This document shows positions 6,792-14,380 of a stretch of DNA of 29,406 nucleotides, one piece after another. The notes beneath the pieces are model-generated. The model was not told the origin of the DNA, made no database searches, and was given only the letters and a program-made list of their open reading frames with translations. The translations under genes and the position numbers were made by a program. Positions within the stretch are counted from its first letter, which is position 1, and the number at the start of each line of letters is the position of its first letter. Origin of the DNA: Cyanobacteria bacterium UBA9971 (lineage in GTDB: Bacteria; Cyanobacteriota; Vampirovibrionia; Gastranaerophilales; UBA9971). The stretch spans positions 3,144 through 32,549 of the forward strand of contig DNRP01000043.1 of NCBI GenBank assembly GCA_003499955.1, given 5' to 3'.

Positions 6792-8486
6792 CTATTTCAT
6801 TTTGGAATATGTCAAGTCGCTTGAGCTGGGTTGTTCTAAGGTAACAGCTTCGTCAGTTTCATTAGAAGGAATACCGAGAGCAATTGGTTTATATAGCCTG
6901 TTATAATACTCGGTAACCATTCTGTCAGAGTGGAAATAAGCTTCGGATGTTCTGACAGCCTGACGCATTAATTGAGACCATCTTGGCTTTTCTTCGTAGT
7001 AGGTAGGAAGAATTTTATTCTCAATAATATCCATTAAGCATTCATAATCTTTCCAGTGTCTTTCTTCCCAAGGAATATCATCGTCAAGACCAGGATAAGT
7101 TATGGTAAATCCGTTAATATCATGGAAAGTTCCTTCTACAGTCCAACCGTCAAAAGTTGAAAGATGAAGAGCACCGTTCATATTAGCTGACATACCGGAA
7201 GTTCCCGATGCTTCAAAAGGTCTTAACGGTGTATTTAACCATACATCACTGCCTTTTTTAAGAAGTGCACTAAGCTCAAGCTCATAATTAGGAAGAACAA
7301 CCACATTAGGAAGATCATACGACTGTTTAAGGATGTTATTAAACATATCACGACCAAGAGTATCAGCAGGGTGGAATTTGCCTGCAAATATAATTTGAAT
7401 TTTACCTTCTTTAAGCAGTTTGGAGATACGTTCTCTATCCATTAATATCATCCAGGCTCTTTTGTAATCAGCAAACCTTCTTGCCCATGTGATGGTAAGT
7501 ACATTAGGATCAAAACGTTTGCCTGTTGTTCCCGCCACATATTTAAAGAGTTCTTTTTTCATTTCTGTTTTAACATCAAGAATGTCTTGATAGTTGGAGG
7601 ATTTTTCAGCTTTAGGGATTCTGCGATCTTGCCAGTAATGAAGATTTACCGCATTTGTAATGGCTATAATAGGGCATCTGTCTTCAACATAATCCCACAT
7701 TTTATTTGAAACCAAACCGTGAAGTTGAGAAACAGCATTTGCAAGTCTGCTCATTTTTAATGCTGCAACGGTAAGAGAGAAATTTTCACCGCCTAATTGG
7801 ATAGCTTTTTCTCTGGAAGCACCTGCAAAGAAACCACCTTCTTTTAAGGTATCAACCCAGTGAACTTCGTTTCCTGCCGAAACAGGTGTGTGAGTTGTAA
7901 ATACGGTTTTTTCTCTAACTTTAGCTAAGTCACCGTTAAATTCTCTTAAAAGTTCAAATGCAGCAGGTAATGCATGACCTTCGTTCATATGAATCATATC
8001 GAATTCATATTGCGCCTGCCTGAGAACTCTTACACCTGCTATGCCAAGTACTGTTTCCTGAGCTATACGGGTTCTTTCATCACCGTCATAGAGTTTATGG
8101 GTAATAGCTCTGTCTTCAGGGGCATTTTCAGGGAGATCTGTAGATAATAAATATATAGGACATGTGCCGAAAATTTCCGGTTCAAGCCTGAATGCTTTAA
8201 CTTTGACTGTTCTTCCATAAATTTCAACATCAACAGTAATGCCTGTGTCTGTTAAAAAATCGTAATATTTTCTGACATAAGCTATTTCAACAGTGCCTTC
8301 ACTGTTAATCCTCTGATCATAGTATCCGAAAGACCATAAGATGGTAACACCAACCATCGGTACTCCAAGATAGCCTGCTGATTGCATATGGCTTCCTGCC
8401 AAAAATCCAAGACCGCCTGAATATATGCTTAATGTTTGGTCAATCGCCATTTCCATTGAAAAATATGCTACTTTTGGTAATGTCAT
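6792..8486 (-). CDS. glgP: Short alpha-glucan (glycogen/starch) phosphorylase homologue, PLP lysine replaced
   Basis: The 564-residue protein matches the short bacterial alpha-glucan phosphorylase type of GT35. It starts with VAYFSMEMAID and YSGGLGFLAGSH. Further landmarks are HMNEGHALPAAFELL (about 167), FTTHTPVSAGNEVH (197), TWARRFADYKRAW (333), FAGKFHPADTLGRD (368) and NTPLRPFEASGTSGM (418-432). GT35 enzymes release glucose 1-phosphate from glycogen using PLP held by a lysine in GTxxMK. Here the motif reads GTSGM-S433-ANMNGAL, so the lysine position is Ser. The rest of the fold looks intact, so this may not be a working phosphorylase. I keep glgP as a family label only. The ribosome site is weak (AAAGGG), and the gene ends at a shared terminator. 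Confidence 0.82.
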   Translation of the reverse strand: MTLPKVAYFSMEMAIDQTLSIYSGGLGFLAGSHMQSAGYLGVPMVGVTILWSFGYYDQRINSEGTVEIAYVRKYYDFLTDTGITVDVEIYGRTVKVKAFRLEPEIFGTCPIYLLSTDLPENAPEDRAITHKLYDGDERTRIAQETVLGIAGVRVLRQAQYEFDMIHMNEGHALPAAFELLREFNGDLAKVREKTVFTTHTPVSAGNEVHWVDTLKEGGFFAGASREKAIQLGGENFSLTVAALKMSRLANAVSQLHGLVSNKMWDYVEDRCPIIAITNAVNLHYWQDRRIPKAEKSSNYQDILDVKTEMKKELFKYVAGTTGKRFDPNVLTITWARRFADYKRAWMILMDRERISKLLKEGKIQIIFAGKFHPADTLGRDMFNNILKQSYDLPNVVVLPNYELELSALLKKGSDVWLNTPLRPFEASGTSGMSANMNGALHLSTFDGWTVEGTFHDINGFTITYPGLDDDIPWEERHWKDYECLMDIIENKILPTYYEEKPRWSQLMRQAVRTSEAYFHSDRMVTEYYNRLYKPIALGIPSNETDEAVTLEQPSSSDLTYSKMK

Positions 8487-8981
8487 TGCTATTCTTACCC
8501 TTTAATTAAAATATCTTAACAATTCCCCATATTTTGAGGTTAAATGTAAACACATCATAAAGTTTAAATTAAGTTAATTTAATTTTTATGTCAACTATAT
8601 TAAGTAATTGTTGCTTTAAATATTTATCACCTCAATTTGATTATATCAAATATCGGTAAATTTTTCTTATATGGAGAGCAATAAGTAAATATAGTCTTTA
8701 AAATTATATTAAAATAAGTTGTATTATTAATACTTTACGTCAAATTTATTAGTTAATAAAGATTATACATAAGAACAAGTGTTTTGCAAATATATTAAGG
8801 GATTAACGTTCTTTAGCAGCTAAAATCTGCTTTTAAATTCAAAATTTTTATATTAAGTATTGTTTCATGGCATGCTTTTATATTTTAAAATGAAATAATT
8901 TTCTATTTATAGTATTATTTAACTCGCAATCATAGTTTTATTCTGATTGCAAAGTATTATAAATAAAGGAAAATCATAAAA
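8487..8981. other. 495-bp divergent intergenic region (glgP/thiC), no riboswitch recognised
   Basis: This very AT-rich gap separates two divergent genes and must hold both promoters. I see no open frame of note. I searched by eye for the THI-box (TPP riboswitch) signatures CTGAGA and the GATCTGG/ACCTGA core ahead of thiC and found neither. A small inverted repeat, GCAATCA ... TGATTGC (about 8925-8950), sits just upstream of the thiC ribosome site (AAAGGA) and could form a 7-bp hairpin. Confidence 0.5.
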
Positions 8982-10241
8982 ATGACTCAGATGGATTCAG
9001 CAAAAAGAAAAGAATTAACTCCTGAAATGCAGGCAATATTAAAAAAAGAAGATATTTCCGCAGAAGAACTTATGAATAAAATTGCGGAAGGAAAAATTGT
9101 AATATTAAAAAATATTAACCACGAAAATGTTATTCCCACAGCTGTAGGAGAAGGTCTTTTAATAAAAACAAACGCCAATTTGGGAACCTCCAACCAGAGA
9201 AGCTGTCTTGAAGAAGAATTACTCAAACTTGATATGGCGGAAAAAACCGGTGCTGATGCAATAATGGATCTTTCTACCGGTCAAAATATCAGTAAAACCA
9301 GAAAAGCGATTATAGCAAGAGCAAAAGTTCCTATTGGTACTGTTCCTGTCTATCAGGCATCGGTTGAATCAATAAGAGAAAAAGAATCAATCCTTGATTT
9401 AGATAAAGATACTTTATTTTCGGTAATAGAAGAGCAGTGCAGAGATGGCGTGGACTTTATAACTGTTCACTGCGGAGTTACAAAAGCTGTTGTTAATGCC
9501 CTGAAAGAACAAAAAAGAACTACAGGGATAGTCAGCCGCGGCGGCTCAATGCACGCAGCCTGGATTGAAGGACACAAAAAAGAAAACCCTCTTTATGAAT
9601 ATTATGACGAGCTTCTTGATATAGTAAAACCCTATGATGTGACACTTTCATTAGGTGACGGGCTTAGACCGGGTTGCGGTTCCGATGCGGGTGACAGGGC
9701 GCAAGTTATGGAAACGGTTGTCCTTGGCGAACTTGTAAACAGGGCAAGGAAAGCGGGCGTTCAATCAATGGTGGAAGGACCGGGACATGTACCTCTTAAT
9801 CTCGTTGCCGGCATGATTCAAACTATTAAAACACTTACACAGGGTGCGCCTTTATATGTACTCGGCCCTTTAGTAACAGATATAGCTCCGGGATATGATC
9901 ACATAACTTCCGCTATAGGCGGAACTCTTGCGGGTATGTCGGGCGCGGATTTTCTTTGTTACGTTACACCTAGCGAACACATTGGCTTACCAAATTTAGA
10001 ACAGGTAAAACAGGGCGTAATCGCTTGTAAAATTGCAGCCCACGCTGCTGATGTTGCAAATGGAAGAAAAAGCGCTATAGAATGCGACCGCCTGATGTCT
10101 ATTGCAAGAATGAATCTTGATTGGACAAAGCAGGCTGAATATGCGATAGATAAAGATATTTTTGAAAAAATTGATGACGGCGCTCCATGTACAATGTGCG
10201 GTGAATATTGCAGCATGAAGCTTGTTAAACAATATTTCTAA
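8982..10241 (+). CDS. thiC: Phosphomethylpyrimidine synthase ThiC
   Basis: ThiC converts aminoimidazole ribotide to HMP-phosphate in thiamine synthesis, using a radical-SAM mechanism with a [4Fe-4S] cluster. The 419-residue protein is the short form, without the long N-terminal domain of the enterobacterial enzyme. Conserved blocks seen include DLSTGQNISKTRKAIIARAK, TVPVYQA, ITVHCGVTK, SRGGSMHAAW, YDVTLSLGDGLRPG, MVEGPGHVPLN, LYVLGPLVTDIAPGYDHIT and IGGTLAGMSGADFLCYVTP. The cluster motif at the C-terminus is C403-TM-C406-GEY-C410, a CX2CX3C spacing rather than the CX2CX4C of long forms. The gene appears monocistronic, and no THI riboswitch is visible upstream. An AAAGGA ribosome site precedes the ATG. 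Confidence 0.97.
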   Translation: MTQMDSAKRKELTPEMQAILKKEDISAEELMNKIAEGKIVILKNINHENVIPTAVGEGLLIKTNANLGTSNQRSCLEEELLKLDMAEKTGADAIMDLSTGQNISKTRKAIIARAKVPIGTVPVYQASVESIREKESILDLDKDTLFSVIEEQCRDGVDFITVHCGVTKAVVNALKEQKRTTGIVSRGGSMHAAWIEGHKKENPLYEYYDELLDIVKPYDVTLSLGDGLRPGCGSDAGDRAQVMETVVLGELVNRARKAGVQSMVEGPGHVPLNLVAGMIQTIKTLTQGAPLYVLGPLVTDIAPGYDHITSAIGGTLAGMSGADFLCYVTPSEHIGLPNLEQVKQGVIACKIAAHAADVANGRKSAIECDRLMSIARMNLDWTKQAEYAIDKDIFEKIDDGAPCTMCGEYCSMKLVKQYF

Positions 10242-10411
10242 AATTAAGGTAAAAATCTGGTTTATTTAATAAGTTTGTGATATCTTATACTCAACTTAAA
10301 TTTGTTTTCGGATTTATTAAAATGAAAAAAGCTTAATCTATTTAACTTTTCCGAAAATAGTAATCCACGCCGGCATTTGCTACCGGTATAACAGATAAAA
10401 TAGTTTAAGGT

Positions 10412-10417
10412 TATAAT
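10412..10417 (+). promoter_or_regulatory. -10 box candidate upstream of the acyl-CoA-dehydrogenase-like gene
   Basis: A perfect TATAAT at 10412-10417 is followed 16 bases later by the AAGGA ribosome site. At the right distance upstream is TAACAG, a poor -35. An 8-bp inverted repeat (TTTTCGGA at 10305-10312, TCCGAAAA at 10350-10357) lies further upstream and is of unknown meaning. Confidence 0.4.
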
Positions 10418-10446
10418 TTACTGATAATATATAAGGATAAATGAAT

Positions 10447-11511
10447 ATGGCTGGACAATTTGAACTGGGCTCCAAACACATTGAATGCATGAAACTTGCA
10501 AATCAAAACATATCTGAAATTCAGGATACGCATACTAAAGAAATAGCAAAAAAAATGCTTGCAAAAACTTACGGATTTCTTCCTTCAGAAAGTCAAGTTT
10601 ATGATGATTATCTGGGGTTGTCCGTAGCTATGGAAGAAATTGCAAAAGTTTCACCCGGTGTTGCTTCTGTATTAGCAGATCAAGTTTTGTTAAGAGAAAT
10701 AATTAAAGTTTATGGAAATAATAATGCTAATGCTGTTTTAAGCTCTAAAGAAACAATAGGAATTTTATGTTGTGAATCAGGTTTGGCTTCAATAAGCAAT
10801 ATTTCTACAAAAGCAGTTAGAAATAACGGACAATGGACAATTAAAGGCTCTAAACAAATTAATAACGAACAGCTTTTATCTGAAAATTATCTTATTTTTG
10901 CGCAAGATGAAGAAGGTTTAATAAGATTATTTGTTATTCCCGAAGATCAAATAAATATTGATATTATTAATAAGAATATTGCTTCAACAAAAATTTCATT
11001 AAGTAATGCGGTTATTGATGTGGTTGTTAATGATAATGCGCATATTGGCGTAATAAATGACGAATTTGAGTATGTTCAAACCGTAGCAAGAACTCTTATA
11101 GCGGCAACATCTGTTGGAATTGCCCACAGTTCTTTAATTACAAGTATCGGCGTGGCAAAAGAAGTCAGAAATGACGATGGACAAGCAATTTCTTCAAGCC
11201 AGAATATGCAATTTACTCTTGCTGATATGTTTGCAGAAATTGAAGCTTCAAGAATGCTTACATATTTTAGCGCAAATTCAATTGACGAAAATAAAGCAAG
11301 TATTAAATTAGCTACAATGGCAAAAGTTAAAGCTTCTGATATAGCTGCAAAATCTTCAGTTGATGTATTGCATATATTAGGAAATATCGGTTATCTTTCT
11401 AATACAGATTTTGCGAACGTTGTTTTGAGAGCTGTTGATAATCAAGTAAAAGGCGGAACAAACAGAACTCAAATGTCTAAAATTTATCAATATATGCTTG
11501 CAAAAAAATAA
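10447..11511 (+). CDS. Acyl-CoA dehydrogenase-like flavoprotein, divergent, catalytic Glu not at usual site
   Basis: The 354-residue protein has the acyl-CoA dehydrogenase layout: an all-alpha N-terminus, a small beta domain (about residues 105-205, with GILCCESGLAS and WTIKGSKQ), and a C-terminal helical domain ending GNIGYLSNTDFANVVLRAVD, then QVKGGTNRTQMSKIY. That last block aligns with 'GGxGYxxExxxxRxxRDAxxxxIYEGTxxIQ'. The general-base Glu of IYEGT is Gly336 here, and the GGxGY block is GNIGY. It is shorter than typical members (about 380). Substrate and activity are therefore uncertain. An upstream in-frame ATG at 10441 exists, but AAGGA at 10433-10437 sits 3 nt from it and 9 nt from 10447, so I prefer the latter. 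A terminator follows. Confidence 0.72.
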   Translation: MAGQFELGSKHIECMKLANQNISEIQDTHTKEIAKKMLAKTYGFLPSESQVYDDYLGLSVAMEEIAKVSPGVASVLADQVLLREIIKVYGNNNANAVLSSKETIGILCCESGLASISNISTKAVRNNGQWTIKGSKQINNEQLLSENYLIFAQDEEGLIRLFVIPEDQINIDIINKNIASTKISLSNAVIDVVVNDNAHIGVINDEFEYVQTVARTLIAATSVGIAHSSLITSIGVAKEVRNDDGQAISSSQNMQFTLADMFAEIEASRMLTYFSANSIDENKASIKLATMAKVKASDIAAKSSVDVLHILGNIGYLSNTDFANVVLRAVDNQVKGGTNRTQMSKIYQYMLAKK

Positions 11512-11552
11512 ATTATAATGTTTAAGATCAAATCAATGCTATAATATTTTTG

Positions 11553-11588
11553 TTAAAACGAGGCTGATTAACAGCCTCGTTTTAAATC
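11553..11588 (+). terminator. Rho-independent terminator
   Basis: A perfect 14-bp stem pairs TTAAAACGAGGCTG (11553-11566) with CAGCCTCGTTTTAA (11572-11585) around an ATTAA loop. The GC-rich core followed by TTTT is typical. It lies 41 bp after the stop of the acyl-CoA-dehydrogenase-like gene. Confidence 0.9.
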
Positions 11589-11767
11589 TGAATTATATAT
11601 CAATAAATTTTATAAAATTTTACTCAAAATGAATGATCTAAAATTAATGTGTCAATAATAAAATTGTGTATACGGAAAGTTGTAAAAATATTTATATAGA
11701 TTTCAATCTCAATAAATATTAAAATATTTGCATTAATTATTTGAATAAAAATTGAAAGGATAAATAT

Positions 11768-13114
11768 ATGAAACTACACTGGCAAATTTTAGTAGCATTA
11801 GGACTTGGAATAAAAAGAAACTGGCACATTTTTCTTGCTTTGCTAGGTGGTGTAGCAGCGGGGATTTTCTTTCCGTTTCAAGCTGGAGAACCAACGGCTT
11901 TTCATGATTTTATGTTTCTTATAGGACAAGGATTTATAAGACTTATTCAAATGGTTGTAATTCCTCTTGTTGTAAGCGCAATTATAGTCGGAATTGCAAG
12001 TATGGGCGACAGTAAACAGCTTGGCAAAATCGGTTTAAAAATGGTTTTATATTACACCTTTGTTACCGTTACGGCTGTTATTATAGGGCTTTCAATGGCT
12101 TTTATAATAAAACCCGGCGAGAGTTTGCAGCCGTTTATTAATAAACAGGAACAAACTGCCGTTCAAGAAAAAGTAGCACAGGTTGAGAATAATAAATCAA
12201 ATGTGTCAAATCTCATTTTAAATATGCTTCCCGGATCATCTTTAACCAATCCTGATGCTGATAATCAGTCAGAAACAAAATTAGTTCAAATTATAATTGC
12301 TGTAATAATCTTTGGTTGCGCATTTGCATTTATAGGAGATATAAACAGACCGGTTGTTTCATTCTTTGAGTCTGTTTTTGCGGCGACAATGAAAGTCACA
12401 GATTGGTTAATGGTTGTAGCAATGCCCGGGATATTTTCGCTGACTTTTTATGCGGTTTCAAAAGGCGGACTTGAAACAATTAAAGAACTCTGGGTGTATG
12501 TAGTCGCCGTATTATTAGGATTAGCGATACAATTATTTGTAACATACCCTTTAATCCTAAAACTGTTCAGTAAAATAAAAACTACCGCTTTATATTCCGC
12601 AGTTGCAGAAGCAATGATGGTTGCTTTCGGAACAGCAAGCAGTTCTGCGACATTGCCTGTAACAATCGCCTGTTGCGAAAGACGAGCAGGTATCTCAAGC
12701 AAAATTTGCAGTTTTGTGCTTCCGTTAGGTGCAACAATGAATATGGACGGAACAGCTTTGTTCCAATCACTGGCTGTAGTTTGTATAGCACAGGCTTATG
12801 ACGTTCATTTAAGTTTCTTAAGCATAATACTTATAGGAGTTCTTTCAATTATTGCTTCCAGCGCATCAGCGGGAATTCCAAGTGCGGGATTAATTACACT
12901 TGCTCTTATCGTACAAGGAAGTTTAGGGCTTTCAATTGAGCAGGTAGCACCTATTTATGTTTTAATATTCGCGATAGATCGTATACTCGATATGTTTAGA
13001 ACTGTTGTAAACGTCACAAGCGATACTGTAGTAGCTTCAATAATAGCTTCCGGCGAAGGCGAGCTTGATTATGATTTGCTTGGAAATCAGGAAGTCTGGA
13101 AAGAAGTTGTATAA
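11768..13114 (+). CDS. Dicarboxylate/amino acid:cation symporter (glutamate/aspartate or C4-dicarboxylate transporter)
   Basis: This is a 448-residue DAACS/SDF-family secondary transporter of the inner membrane, the family of GltPh, GltP and DctA. Family landmarks are in order: QMVVIPLVVSAIIVGIASM early, the serine-rich re-entrant loop HP1 FGTASSSATLPVTI, TM7 PLGATMNMDGTALFQ, HP2 ASSASAGIPSAGLITL, and TM8 DRILDMFRTVVNVTSDTVVA. TM8 keeps the Asp, the Arg (RTVVN) that in GltPh contacts the substrate side-chain carboxylate, the Asn and the second Asp. An acidic amino acid or dicarboxylate taken up with Na+ or H+ is therefore likely. The 130s-170s segment is a long polar loop. The TAA is immediately followed by the kdsB ATG with no gap, so the two are translationally coupled. 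TGAAAGGA precedes the start. Confidence 0.92.
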   Translation: MKLHWQILVALGLGIKRNWHIFLALLGGVAAGIFFPFQAGEPTAFHDFMFLIGQGFIRLIQMVVIPLVVSAIIVGIASMGDSKQLGKIGLKMVLYYTFVTVTAVIIGLSMAFIIKPGESLQPFINKQEQTAVQEKVAQVENNKSNVSNLILNMLPGSSLTNPDADNQSETKLVQIIIAVIIFGCAFAFIGDINRPVVSFFESVFAATMKVTDWLMVVAMPGIFSLTFYAVSKGGLETIKELWVYVVAVLLGLAIQLFVTYPLILKLFSKIKTTALYSAVAEAMMVAFGTASSSATLPVTIACCERRAGISSKICSFVLPLGATMNMDGTALFQSLAVVCIAQAYDVHLSFLSIILIGVLSIIASSASAGIPSAGLITLALIVQGSLGLSIEQVAPIYVLIFAIDRILDMFRTVVNVTSDTVVASIIASGEGELDYDLLGNQEVWKEVV

Positions 13115-13891
13115 ATGACGAAAACAGCGATAATTATTCCTGCAAGATATGCTTCTACAAGATTACCGGGAAAACCTCTTATAAAAATTCATGATAAAAC
13201 AATAATTCAATGGGTTTATGAAAGAGCGAGCCAGTCGAAATTAGCGCAGGAAGTAATAGTTGCTACAGATGATGAAAGAATATATCAGTCAGTAAAGGAA
13301 TTTGGCGGTCATGTAAAAATGACCGCTTCTTCGCATCAGAGTGGAAGCGACAGGATTGCTGAAATAGCAACAGCTAATCCTGATATGGAAATTATCGTTA
13401 ATGTTCAGGGGGATGAGCCTTTAATCACACCCGAAAGCATTGATGGGGCTATACAAGCCTTGATTTTGGATAAAAACGCAGATATTTCTACACTGATTAG
13501 AGAAATCACAGACAAAGAAGAAATTTTAAATCCTAATATCGTTAAAGTTGTTACCGATAATTCAGGAAAAGCGCTTTATTTCTCTCGCGCGGCGATTCCG
13601 TACATAAGGAATCAGATTGCCACGTCGCATCCGAAGGATGCTCCTCGCAATGACAGTTATATAAAGTTTTATGCGCATATCGGGCTTTATGCTTATAGGC
13701 GTGAATCTCTATTAAAAATGACCGAATTGCCTCAGTCCGATCTCGAAAAAGCGGAATGTCTCGAACAGTTAAGGGCATTGCAAAATGGTATGACCATAAA
13801 AACAGTCGTGGTTGACTATAAGCCAATCGGAATCGACACACCGGAAGATGTGGAAGGATTTAAACGATATTTGCAAACAAAGCTTAATTAG
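13115..13891 (+). CDS. kdsB: 3-deoxy-manno-octulosonate cytidylyltransferase (CMP-Kdo synthetase)
   Basis: KdsB activates Kdo as CMP-Kdo for lipid A/LPS inner-core assembly in the cytoplasm. The 258-residue protein has the N-terminal nucleotide loop IIPARYASTRLPGKPL, VIVATDDERI, TASSHQSGSDRIAE, the metal site VNVQGDEPLI, YFSRAAIPYIR, HIGLYAYR, LEQLRALQNG and the C-terminal GIDTPEDVE. Residues 166-181 (NQIATSHPKDAPRNDS) are extra compared with the usual short link between IPYxR and YxHIGLYAYR. They are encoded by a palindromic repeat found elsewhere in the window, inserted in frame. No internal stop results. The start abuts the transporter stop, so expression is coupled. A Kdo pathway implies an outer membrane with LPS. 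Confidence 0.96.
   Translation: MTKTAIIIPARYASTRLPGKPLIKIHDKTIIQWVYERASQSKLAQEVIVATDDERIYQSVKEFGGHVKMTASSHQSGSDRIAEIATANPDMEIIVNVQGDEPLITPESIDGAIQALILDKNADISTLIREITDKEEILNPNIVKVVTDNSGKALYFSRAAIPYIRNQIATSHPKDAPRNDSYIKFYAHIGLYAYRRESLLKMTELPQSDLEKAECLEQLRALQNGMTIKTVVVDYKPIGIDTPEDVEGFKRYLQTKLN
13613..13656. repeat. TGTCATTGCGAG-family repeat inside kdsB (in frame)
   Basis: The 44-bp stretch runs CAGATTGCCACGTCGCATCC to GCTCCTCGCAATGACAG. Its reverse complement matches copy 1 (2306-2349) at both ends (TGTCATTGCGAGGAG and ACGTGGCAATCT) and differs in the hairpin core (GCATCC/GGATGC in place of GAGCT/AGCTC). It is read through as NQIATSHPKDAPRNDS. Confidence 0.88.
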
Positions 13892-13896
13892 TTACT

Positions 13897-14376
13897 TTAG
13901 TCGCTCAGTTTATCAGGATTAAATGTACAACTTGTTTTCCACTCTCGTATAGGACGTGAAGTAAATACTTTTCCTGATAATCTTGCCTGATGAGTCATCC
14001 AAGCCTTAACTCTCTTGGGAGTATTTACTGATTGCTCCAAAACATTTCTCCAATAATCTTCATCCGGCGATAAATAGGATAGGCATTCCATTGCGCGACT
14101 AAAGGAATTTGCTGCAATCCACGAGTCCTGTTCATTAGTTGAAAGAATTCCTTTTTGCACTGTTAGAGCAAATTGATTTAAACCTTTTTCAAGCTTTTTT
14201 GAGTAACCAAATTTGATATTAATATAAGTTTCTACATCATCACGGATGCCGTTATTATTTAAATCATCTCCAGCTAAGCTACTATTTTGAGGATTGTTTT
14301 TTCCATATATATTTAATATTGGAATTGATAATATAATTCCGAGTACTGCTATTGTTATAATTAATATTTTTTTCAC
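13897..14376 (-). CDS. Membrane-anchored/secreted protein with calcium-loop-like motif, unknown function
   Basis: From the GTG at 14374-14376 the protein is 159 residues, starting MKKILIITIAVLGIILSIP, a signal anchor or signal peptide. The segment DDLNNNGIRDDVETYI has the D-x-N-x-N-G-x-x-D-x-x-E spacing of EF-hand/dockerin-like calcium loops. The rest is helical with two Cys (ECLSYL and TSCTF), possibly a disulfide outside the cytoplasm. The frame can be extended upstream to a TTG at 14400 inside aspS, but that adds a basic segment before the hydrophobic stretch and is less likely. It follows aspS on the same strand with essentially no gap, so it may be co-transcribed. No named family recognised. 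Confidence 0.65.
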   Translation of the reverse strand: MKKILIITIAVLGIILSIPILNIYGKNNPQNSSLAGDDLNNNGIRDDVETYINIKFGYSKKLEKGLNQFALTVQKGILSTNEQDSWIAANSFSRAMECLSYLSPDEDYWRNVLEQSVNTPKRVKAWMTHQARLSGKVFTSRPIREWKTSCTFNPDKLSD

Positions 14377-14380
14377 AACT

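Noticed and set aside
8982..9226. Antisense frame at the start of thiC
   Set aside because: Opposite to a well-supported gene, with no independent evidence.
10150..10230. Damaged iron-sulfur motif in ThiC (CX2CX3C)
   Set aside because: The spacing differs from the long enterobacterial form, but I believe short-form ThiC proteins commonly have it. All three cysteines are present, so it is not reported as novel.
9959..10232. Minus-strand open frames inside the end of thiC
   Set aside because: They are shadow frames of a highly conserved gene, without ribosome sites or recognisable protein features.
10262..10440. Possible riboswitch or small RNA between thiC and the acyl-CoA-dehydrogenase-like gene
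   Set aside because: Only an 8-bp inverted repeat (TTTTCGGA/TCCGAAAA) with a 37-nt spacer and a short GCCGGC stretch are present. There is not enough pairing to claim a structured element.
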